The position numbers were made by a program, and so were the translations under genes. From an uncultured Desulfobulbaceae bacterium (lineage in GTDB: Bacteria; Desulfobacterota; Desulfobulbia; Desulfobulbales; BM004), in assembly GCA_947258675.1 (NCBI GenBank), contig CAMYJP010000140.1, positions 1 through 11,135 on the forward strand: a DNA stretch of 11,135 bases. Reading direction: 5' to 3'. The notes beneath the pieces are model-generated. The model was not told the origin of the DNA. It saw only the letters and a program-made list of their open reading frames with translations, and ran no database searches. This document shows positions 5,516-11,135 of this stretch, one piece after another; the first letter of the stretch is position 1, and each line of letters starts with the position of its first letter.

Positions 5516-6581
5516 GATAGCTCAAAGTATGGGATGTACGGTTTTCATGGTTGAAACTGAAAGGGATCTGGATGTTGTTGCTCTTAGCAAGTTTGATTGT
5601 GTAGGGGTGACGGCAGGGGCTTCTACGCCGACCTGGCAGATAAATAGAGTGATTCGGACCCTTGAAGCTATACCAGGGCGTGATGAAGGCATTCTGCGAC
5701 CTTTTCTTTTCAAGTTACTATGGCTTTTGTTAGCAACGAACTTATATGTAAGCTTGGGTGGTGGTCTACTAGCTTTTGTATGTGCGCTTTTACAGGGAAT
5801 AGAGCCGCAGTTTGAGCATTTTTTTATTGGGTTCGGTTACATTTTTGCCATGCATAATTTAAACCGATATTCAGATCAGAAAATTAAGAAATTCAATGAC
5901 CCCGTACAGGGACTTTTTTATGAGAGATACAGGTTGCCTCTGTTAATCGCTTCGTCCATAGCACTTATTTTTGCTTTAATCTTGACTTATGATTTTGGAC
6001 TATGGTCTTTCTGGTTGCTGGCCGGGATGAGCTTCTTCGGTGTGCTATACAGTGTTCATTTTATTCCGAGATTTCTTTTACCAATTATAAAAGTACGTCG
6101 ATTGAAAGAGATACCGGGTTCGAAAACATTTTTTGTCGCAATGGCATGGGCTTTTGTCACGACTGTTGTACCTGCCTTGGGGGTCATGAAATGGCCTGGT
6201 CCGCAAACTATGAGCGTTTTTGTCTTTGTTTTGATGCTTATTTATGTGAGAAGTGCGCTTTTTGACGTGTTTGATGTACAGTCTGATCGGCTGGTAGGCA
6301 AAGAAACGCTGCCGGTTTTTATCGGTGAGAAAAAAACCCTGGTTTTCTTGCATATTATTATGGGATTACTGGTCACCATGCTCATAGTGCTGCCAATAAT
6401 AGGTTTAATGCCATCACTGGCCCTCTGGTTCATCCCTGCTGTCATTTATCTGATATGTTTGAGTTTGTTTTATGAAAAGGGATATATAAATCAGGGGCCT
6501 AAATTGGATTTTTATCTTGAGAGTCTATTAATTATTCTGGCCGGGCTGGCGTTGTTGGGCCAAGTGACGGTCGGAAACTAA
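5466..6581 (+). CDS. IspH C-terminal third fused to a UbiA-family prenyltransferase domain
   Basis: About the first 75 residues are the missing end of IspH: MVVVGGKNSANTQRL, then the VGVTAGASTP motif and a closing helix ending near LEAIPG. With no stop, the frame continues into about 285 residues of membrane protein with roughly nine hydrophobic helices. The signature DVFDVQSD (from 6264) followed by RLVGKETLPV matches the second Asp-rich motif of UbiA prenyltransferases. The first motif is partial: NRYSDQKIK (from 5862) keeps N-R-x-x-D, but the last acidic position is Lys. UbiA enzymes transfer a prenyl chain to an aromatic or other acceptor in the membrane; this acceptor is unknown. No in-frame start lies at the domain border, so UbiA is translated with IspH sequence. 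The frame is open from about 5424; I chose ATG 5466 because AGGGA precedes it. The stop is 14 bases before ftsY. Confidence 0.82.
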   Translation: MVVVGGKNSANTQRLGEIAQSMGCTVFMVETERDLDVVALSKFDCVGVTAGASTPTWQINRVIRTLEAIPGRDEGILRPFLFKLLWLLLATNLYVSLGGGLLAFVCALLQGIEPQFEHFFIGFGYIFAMHNLNRYSDQKIKKFNDPVQGLFYERYRLPLLIASSIALIFALILTYDFGLWSFWLLAGMSFFGVLYSVHFIPRFLLPIIKVRRLKEIPGSKTFFVAMAWAFVTTVVPALGVMKWPGPQTMSVFVFVLMLIYVRSALFDVFDVQSDRLVGKETLPVFIGEKKTLVFLHIIMGLLVTMLIVLPIIGLMPSLALWFIPAVIYLICLSLFYEKGYINQGPKLDFYLESLLIILAGLALLGQVTVGN

Positions 6582-6585
6582 TTTT

Positions 6586-6590
6586 GGAGA
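6586..6590 (+). promoter_or_regulatory. ftsY ribosome-binding site
   Basis: GGAGA lies five bases before the ftsY ATG at 6596 and directly after the preceding stop at 6581. This supports translation from a shared transcript. Confidence 0.65.
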
Positions 6591-6595
6591 TTTAG

Positions 6596-7819
6596 ATGCT
6601 AGGCTGGTTTAAAAAGAAACTGGGTAAAGATGAGGGGAAATCGAGTCAGGATGCTATTGATCTAGTCGACGATGTAAAAGAGGATCTATCCGAACTGGAG
6701 ATTGGTGACACTATTTCCGGATTGAATAGCGAGGAAGATTGGGAAACATTTTCTAGCAGAGAGGATGATACAGCCGGGGCAGCGGTTGTTGTAAATGAGG
6801 AAATGGAAGCTAGCTCTGTGGTAGAGGAGCCGGTTGAACCGGAAAAGACGTCAGATAGTGATTTGCCTGCTAAAGAAAAAGGCCTTTTTCAACGTTTACG
6901 TTCCGGTCTGACAAAAACCAGAGAATCTTTTGTGAATCGTCTTGACAGACTTTTCCTTGGTAAAAAGAAAATTGACCCAGAATTATTGGATGATCTCGAA
7001 GAAGTTCTGATTACTGCTGATTTGGGTGTAGGTACGACACAGGTTCTTTTAAATGATGCTAGGGAAAAAGTAGATCGTCAGGAATTAAATGATCCACAGG
7101 CGCTCAAAATTATACTTAAAAAGAATATACATTCTTTATTAAGAAAAATGGATAAACCGGCAGAAACCAAGATTTCGGCTAATGAGCCTTTTGTGGTTAT
7201 GGTTGTCGGAGTTAACGGGGTTGGGAAGACAACAACCATTGGCAAGATCGCCCATAAATTTGCACGATCCGGTCAGAAAGTGCTGCTGGTTGCTGCCGAT
7301 ACCTTTCGTGCTGCAGCAATTGATCAGCTTAAGATCTGGGCAGACCGGGTTGATGCTGACATTGTTGCACAGAAAACCGGGGCCGACCCTTCTTCGGTTG
7401 TTTATGATGCTATCGATTATGGCAGACCCAGGGATTATGACGTTATTATTATAGATACGGCGGGCAGGTTGCACACAAAGGTAAACTTGATGGAGGAACT
7501 TAAGAAAATTAAGAGGGTAATTGGCAAGAAAATGGAAGGTGCTCCTCACGAAGTTTTACTGGTTCTGGATGCTACTACCGGCCAGAACGGAATCTCGCAA
7601 GCAAAACTTTTTCATGAGGCTGTAGGAATTACAGGCTTGGCCTTAACCAAATTGGATGGCACTGCTAAAGGCGGGATTATCGTCAATATATCGCATGAGT
7701 TTCAGATACCAATACGTTTTATCGGCATCGGAGAAAAGATGGAAGACTTGCGGGATTTTGATGCTGATGAGTTCATCGAGGCCTTGTTTGGTGAAAATAA
7801 TGTATCAGCAGAAACATAA
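6596..7819 (+). CDS. ftsY: Signal recognition particle receptor FtsY
   Basis: This 407-residue GTPase docks SRP-bound ribosomes at the inner membrane so that membrane proteins are inserted as they are made. The N-terminal A domain (about 1-95) starts with a basic, amphipathic MLGWFKKKLGK that can bind membrane and is then strongly acidic. The N domain (about 96-195) includes the SRP-type LFLGKKKIDPELLDDLEEVLI segment in two parts. The G domain has G1 GVNGVGKTTT at 205-214, the DTFRAAA insertion-box motif, G3 DTAGR at 287-291 and G4 TKLDG at 351-355, followed by KGG and the closing GIGEKMEDLRDFD helix. All GTPase motifs are intact and the length is normal for an FtsY with an A domain. It sits 14 bases after the UbiA domain, so it is probably co-transcribed. 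Confidence 0.97.
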   Translation: MLGWFKKKLGKDEGKSSQDAIDLVDDVKEDLSELEIGDTISGLNSEEDWETFSSREDDTAGAAVVVNEEMEASSVVEEPVEPEKTSDSDLPAKEKGLFQRLRSGLTKTRESFVNRLDRLFLGKKKIDPELLDDLEEVLITADLGVGTTQVLLNDAREKVDRQELNDPQALKIILKKNIHSLLRKMDKPAETKISANEPFVVMVVGVNGVGKTTTIGKIAHKFARSGQKVLLVAADTFRAAAIDQLKIWADRVDADIVAQKTGADPSSVVYDAIDYGRPRDYDVIIIDTAGRLHTKVNLMEELKKIKRVIGKKMEGAPHEVLLVLDATTGQNGISQAKLFHEAVGITGLALTKLDGTAKGGIIVNISHEFQIPIRFIGIGEKMEDLRDFDADEFIEALFGENNVSAET

Positions 7820-7866
7820 AACCGTATTAGAAATTTCTCATTAATATAAAGTAATTATTTGATATT

Positions 7867-8700
7867 ATGGAATATCGTCGCCATGAACAGCCCGGATGCG
7901 GTTGTGGCTTCATACTTATATTTTTTCTGTTTCTTCTTGTTGCCAACCCAGGATTGCTGCTTGGATTCTTGGGCGCTCTTTTCTATACCGGTCTTTTCCT
8001 TGCAATTCTTCTTGTTGCCGGGTTCTGGGGCTTTACATATTTTGTTAAACGTAAGATAAGTGAATACGAAAAATCACAGACAGAGACCCATAACACCTTT
8101 GTCTTTCTATTGATCAGGGTTCTGGTTAAGGTAGCTCAGATAGACGGCAAAGTGACGCGTGCTGAAATTAATACTATTCATCATTTCTTTCAGTATAATC
8201 TGCGTTACTCTCATAACCAGCTCTTATGGGTAAAAGAACTGGTAAAAGAGGCTATGAAATCTGATGAAAGCATAGAAGAGCTGTTGACGGAATTCAGGCA
8301 GAAGTTCACCTATGAGCCCAGGATAATCCTTATTGAACTTGTCTATCAGGTGCTGCACACAAATGAGCAGGTATCAGAGGCTGAACTGCATCTGGTGCGA
8401 AATATCGCTGAATATCTTGAAATTTCACAATATGACCAGCAAACCATTGAAGCAAAATATCGCACCGGATTTCGGGCAACTGCTGCGACTGAAGAAAGGT
8501 TGGAGGATAAGTACTATGCCATACTCGGTCTTGAGCCTAGTGCCGGTTTCAATGAAATTAAAACTGCATATCGGCGTCTCAGTATGAAGTACCATCCTGA
8601 TAAGGTGAGCCACCTGGGTGAGGAATTTAAGACGGTTGCTGAAGAGAAAATGAAAGAACTAAATGTGGCATATGAATATCTTAAGAAAAAGTTTCAGTAA
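7867..8700 (+). CDS. DjlA-like membrane co-chaperone: N-terminal membrane anchor, TerB domain, C-terminal J domain
   Basis: The 277-residue chain begins [14 protein letters not shown] and then has two hydrophobic stretches (about 15-28 and 30-57) ending in FVKRKI, which places the rest in the cytoplasm. Residues about 75-195 resemble a TerB/DjlA helical domain ([20 protein letters not shown], a repeated acidic pattern, and [18 protein letters not shown]). The C-terminus from about 214 is a J domain: [20 protein letters not shown] with HPD at 243-245, and a final helix of [10 protein letters not shown]. The order matches DjlA, a DnaK partner at the inner membrane, but two hydrophobic segments and the CGCG motif differ from E. 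coli DjlA. TAA at 7852 limits upstream extension; no good ribosome-binding site precedes ATG 7867. The gene lies 47 bases after ftsY and 12 before the aminotransferase. Confidence 0.88.
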   Translation: MEYRRHEQPGCGCGFILIFFLFLLVANPGLLLGFLGALFYTGLFLAILLVAGFWGFTYFVKRKISEYEKSQTETHNTFVFLLIRVLVKVAQIDGKVTRAEINTIHHFFQYNLRYSHNQLLWVKELVKEAMKSDESIEELLTEFRQKFTYEPRIILIELVYQVLHTNEQVSEAELHLVRNIAEYLEISQYDQQTIEAKYRTGFRATAATEERLEDKYYAILGLEPSAGFNEIKTAYRRLSMKYHPDKVSHLGEEFKTVAEEKMKELNVAYEYLKKKFQ

Positions 8701-8706
8701 AAGGAG
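8701..8706 (+). promoter_or_regulatory. Aminotransferase ribosome-binding site
   Basis: AAGGAG ends six bases before ATG 8713 and overlaps the region just after the preceding TAA (8698-8700). It fixes the start and suggests coupled expression with the J-domain gene. Confidence 0.75.
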
Positions 8707-8712
8707 TGGTCA

Positions 8713-9897
8713 ATGGCAATATCAAAAAAAATGACAGAATTTGCACAGCGGTCGTCGTGGATTCGTAAAATGTTTGAAGAAGGAGCAAGGCTCAAAGCCG
8801 AATTTGGCGCCGATAATGTGTTTGATTTCAGTCTGGGAAATCCAGATCTGTCACCACCTCCGCAATTTCGAGATGCTCTCCAGGAATTGGCTGCTGTAGA
8901 AACGCCGGGTGCGCATGCCTACATGCCTAATGGTGGATATCCTTTTGTGCGAAATGCATTAGCCTCACAAATATCAGTAGAACAGGGGCTGTCAGTTTCA
9001 GGGGCTGAATTGCTTATGACCTGCGGTGCTGCCGGAGCACTCAATGTGGTGATGAAGGCCTTGCTGAATCCTGGAGATGAGGTGATTATTCTGGCACCTT
9101 TTTTTGTGGAATATAACTTTTATATAGACAACCATGGCGGAAAGACCGTCATCGTGCCTACAGACGAAACATTTAATCTGGATCTTGATGCCATTGACGC
9201 CGCTATTACGTCCAAGACCAAGGCATTGATAATCAATAGTCCAAATAATCCTACCGGGCAGATTTATTCAGCCGAAGACTTAATAGCCCTTGGCCAGTTA
9301 CTTGAAAATAAACAGAAAAAGTTTGGGACGGCTATATTCCTGGTTTCAGATGAACCTTACCGGAAAATTGTTTTTGATGATCACGAGGTGCCCTCCATAA
9401 TGCAAGCTTATACTAACAGTATCGTTGTCTCATCCTATTCCAAAGACCTTTCACTGCCTGGTGAAAGGATAGGGTATATTGTTATTCATCCTGAGATTGA
9501 AGAAAAGGAAGCATTGACAGATGCACTCATTCTGGCAAACCGAATATTGGGCTTTGTTAATGCCCCGGCCTTGATGCAGAAAGTAGTGGCAAAACTTCAA
9601 GGTGTAACGGTTGATAGCCGGATTTACGCTCGGCGCCGTAAGATTTTCTGTGAAATATTACAGAAAGCTGGGTATGAATTTATCCCTCCAAAGGGTGCCT
9701 TCTATATTTTCCCGAAATCACCATTGGCAGATGACACAGAGTTTGCTGCTATCCTGCAGGAACAAAAAATTCTTGCCGTGCCTGGCAGAGGATTTGGTAT
9801 GCCGGGCTACTTCAGGTTGGCTTTTTGTGTTGAAGATGAGGTAATAGAGCGTTCGGCTGCAGCTTTTAAGCAGGCAATGGAAAAGGCTGGAGGGTGA
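8713..9897 (+). CDS. Class I/II PLP-dependent aminotransferase
   Basis: This 394-residue enzyme is of the aspartate-aminotransferase fold type I. It moves an amino group between an amino acid and a 2-oxo acid in the cytoplasm. Visible features are FSLGNPDLSPP near residue 40, AYMPNGGYP around 76, CGAAGALN for cofactor phosphate contacts, PNNPTG at 177-182, SDEPYRK with D213 and Y216, the Schiff-base Lys244 in SYSKDLSLPGERIGY, and Arg368 in GYFRLAFC, expected to bind the substrate carboxylate. Length and motifs are complete, so it should be active. Substrate cannot be settled by eye; aspartate, alanine or aromatic amino acids are all possible for this branch. It is the last gene of the rightward cluster, ending 17 bases before the oppositely oriented chemoreceptor gene. 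Confidence 0.93.
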   Translation: MAISKKMTEFAQRSSWIRKMFEEGARLKAEFGADNVFDFSLGNPDLSPPPQFRDALQELAAVETPGAHAYMPNGGYPFVRNALASQISVEQGLSVSGAELLMTCGAAGALNVVMKALLNPGDEVIILAPFFVEYNFYIDNHGGKTVIVPTDETFNLDLDAIDAAITSKTKALIINSPNNPTGQIYSAEDLIALGQLLENKQKKFGTAIFLVSDEPYRKIVFDDHEVPSIMQAYTNSIVVSSYSKDLSLPGERIGYIVIHPEIEEKEALTDALILANRILGFVNAPALMQKVVAKLQGVTVDSRIYARRRKIFCEILQKAGYEFIPPKGAFYIFPKSPLADDTEFAAILQEQKILAVPGRGFGMPGYFRLAFCVEDEVIERSAAAFKQAMEKAGG

Positions 9898-9899
9898 AA

Positions 9900-9926
9900 T
9901 GATCTGGTTACTGGCTAGACCTTGAA
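9900..9926 (+). CDS. Possible remnant or chance mini-ORF after the aminotransferase (MIWLLARP)
   Basis: ATG ATC TGG TTA CTG GCT AGA CCT TGA encodes eight residues. GGAGGG, at the end of the aminotransferase gene, is correctly placed just before it, and the ATG lies three bases after the TGA stop. This is the geometry of a translationally coupled next gene. The reading frame stops at once inside the end of the chemoreceptor gene. It may be a stump of a lost operon gene or coincidence. Confidence 0.15.
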
Positions 9927-11135
9927 ATGACAGACCAACTCTTTCAGTTGATTCGCCAGACCGGCCAACTCATCAGCCTTGGCATTGACCTTGGAACTGC
10001 TAACGGATATTTCACCATTTTTTTCGTTCAGCACCGAAATGTCATTTGAAATCTCACCGGTTGATTGAGCCGAACGGTTCATATTTTCGTTCACCTCTTG
10101 AATTCCGTTGGAGATGAAATCCATATTTCCGGCAATTTCTCTGGTGGTAACTGTTTGTTCCTCTATTCCTGCGGTTATTTCTGAAACCAGGTTGTTGACC
10201 TTCTTGTTTACTTCCGATATCTTGCTGATCTCATCTACGGTGATGGACGTTTTTTTCAGTATCGTGTCGATTTTTAATTTTATTGCCTTAGTTTCCTCAG
10301 AAGTCTTCTTGGCAAGTTCTTTAATCTCAGACGCTACCACGGCAAAGCCTTTGCCATACTCACCGGCCCTTGCAGCTTCGATAGTAGCATTTAATGCCAA
10401 TAGATTGGTTTGATCCGAAATCTCAGAAATCGTTTCTGTTATGTTGGTAATTTCCTGGGCTGATTGCTTGAAATCGTTGACACTCACGACAACATTTTCA
10501 GTTTGTTGGACAGCCTGTTCGGTTATCTGTTTGGCATGATCCGTATTATTGGCAATTTCATTCACCGTGTTCATCATCTGTTCTGCAGCATCGGCGACGA
10601 GGACCACATTAGACGATGTTTCCTCACTGGCCGCTGCCACCATGGACATGTTACTGTCAACATTTCCCGCTACCTGATTGACGTTATCTGAACTACGGGA
10701 AACCTCTTCCGCAGCAGAGGACATGCTTGCAGATAATTGAAATAATTCCGCCGACGAAGAACTCATGGTGTCGGAAGTTGTCATTATATCCGTGATTACA
10801 TCCTGAAGCTTTTCACCAAAGGCATTGAAAGAACTGGCCATCTCACCGAATTCATCATGCTGGCGCATCTGCAGCCTGGTTTTAAGGTGTCCCTCTTCCA
10901 TCTGTTTTAAAACTTGTTTTGTTAAATTAATTGGATTGGTAATTATTTTTCTGATGAAAATAATGAGGGCAATGGAGAATAATAAAATTGCCATGAGAAC
11001 ATTCAGGGCAATGATCATGACATTCCGTTGTAAGCTCTGGGAAAGGTTTTTCTTATGATATCCCAGCTGAAGGTAGCCATTGAGGTTACCATCTTGGTCA
11101 ACTATTTCACGATCATATATGAGCAGCTCAGATGG
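9915..11135 (-). CDS. Methyl-accepting chemotaxis protein, C-terminal part (N-terminus lies beyond the window)
   Basis: The frame runs from TAG at 9915-9917 to the right edge without a stop, giving at least 406 residues. The inner ATG at 11018 is not the real start, because 39 more in-frame codons precede it. Those codons read like the end of a periplasmic Cache-type sensor ([19 protein letters not shown]). One transmembrane helix follows ([19 protein letters not shown]), then a HAMP domain with the P of NPI and a DEFGEM box. A long coiled-coil signalling domain follows, rich in S/T/E heptads. Its conserved hairpin tip reads [19 protein letters not shown] and [15 protein letters not shown] (around 10310-10420), where CheA and CheW bind. 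The C-terminus is short, with no CheR-tethering pentapeptide. It probably senses a small external ligand, which cannot be named. It is convergent with the aminotransferase gene. Confidence 0.95.
   Translation of the reverse strand, partial: PSELLIYDREIVDQDGNLNGYLQLGYHKKNLSQSLQRNVMIIALNVLMAILLFSIALIIFIRKIITNPINLTKQVLKQMEEGHLKTRLQMRQHDEFGEMASSFNAFGEKLQDVITDIMTTSDTMSSSSAELFQLSASMSSAAEEVSRSSDNVNQVAGNVDSNMSMVAAASEETSSNVVLVADAAEQMMNTVNEIANNTDHAKQITEQAVQQTENVVVSVNDFKQSAQEITNITETISEISDQTNLLALNATIEAARAGEYGKGFAVVASEIKELAKKTSEETKAIKLKIDTILKKTSITVDEISKISEVNKKVNNLVSEITAGIEEQTVTTREIAGNMDFISNGIQEVNENMNRSAQSTGEISNDISVLNEKNGEISVSSSKVNAKADELAGLANQLKELVCHFKV

Noticed and set aside
9915..11018. Chemoreceptor gene starting at the ATG at 11018
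   Set aside because: The frame stays open to the window edge and the preceding 39 codons look like a sensor-domain tail. A start at 11018 would begin within the membrane helix with no ligand domain.

Overview
This window reads as a bacterial chromosome segment of ordinary housekeeping genes, of moderate to low GC, with AT-rich gaps. The protein styles point towards a deltaproteobacterial-type organism (Desulfobacterota, for example a Desulfobulbales or Desulfobacterales relative). They include a long ATP-dependent Lon, an IspH joined to a UbiA-type membrane domain, a DUF2156 protein and a small four-cysteine protein. That placement is my inference from family resemblance. No rRNA, tRNA, CRISPR array, transposase or phage gene was seen.

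Layout. The left edge holds the last 42 residues of an Hsp20 small heat-shock protein. A 248-base gap follows, then lon (379-2781), so the left end is a proteostasis neighbourhood. Two leftward genes come next: a DUF2156 protein (2891-3841), convergent with lon, and a small four-cysteine protein (4109-4363). They are separated by a nested inverted-repeat element (3945-4077). A 480-base AT-rich divergent region (4364-4843) precedes the main rightward cluster: ispH/ubiA (4844-6581), ftsY (6596-7819), a membrane-anchored TerB plus J-domain protein (7867-8700) and a class I/II aminotransferase (8713-9897). The right end is a leftward methyl-accepting chemotaxis protein. It is open to the window edge, so its N-terminus lies outside.

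The most notable locus is ispH. The first frame carries the N-terminal two thirds of IspH with all three cluster cysteines and ends early at 5515. The remaining IspH third, with the diphosphate-binding motifs, continues in the +1 frame and runs with no stop into a nine-helix UbiA-family prenyltransferase domain. Comparison with E. coli IspH, from memory, suggests about 17 bases are missing around 5462-5466. The ancestral gene was therefore probably an IspH-UbiA fusion of about 584 residues, broken here by a small deletion or a sequence error. A well-placed Shine-Dalgarno and ATG just after the lesion could still allow the UbiA half to be made.

The rightward genes have short spacings (14, 47 and 12 bases) and probably form one transcription unit. 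It would combine isoprenoid precursor supply and prenyl transfer, membrane protein targeting by FtsY, a membrane-tethered co-chaperone and an amino-acid aminotransferase.
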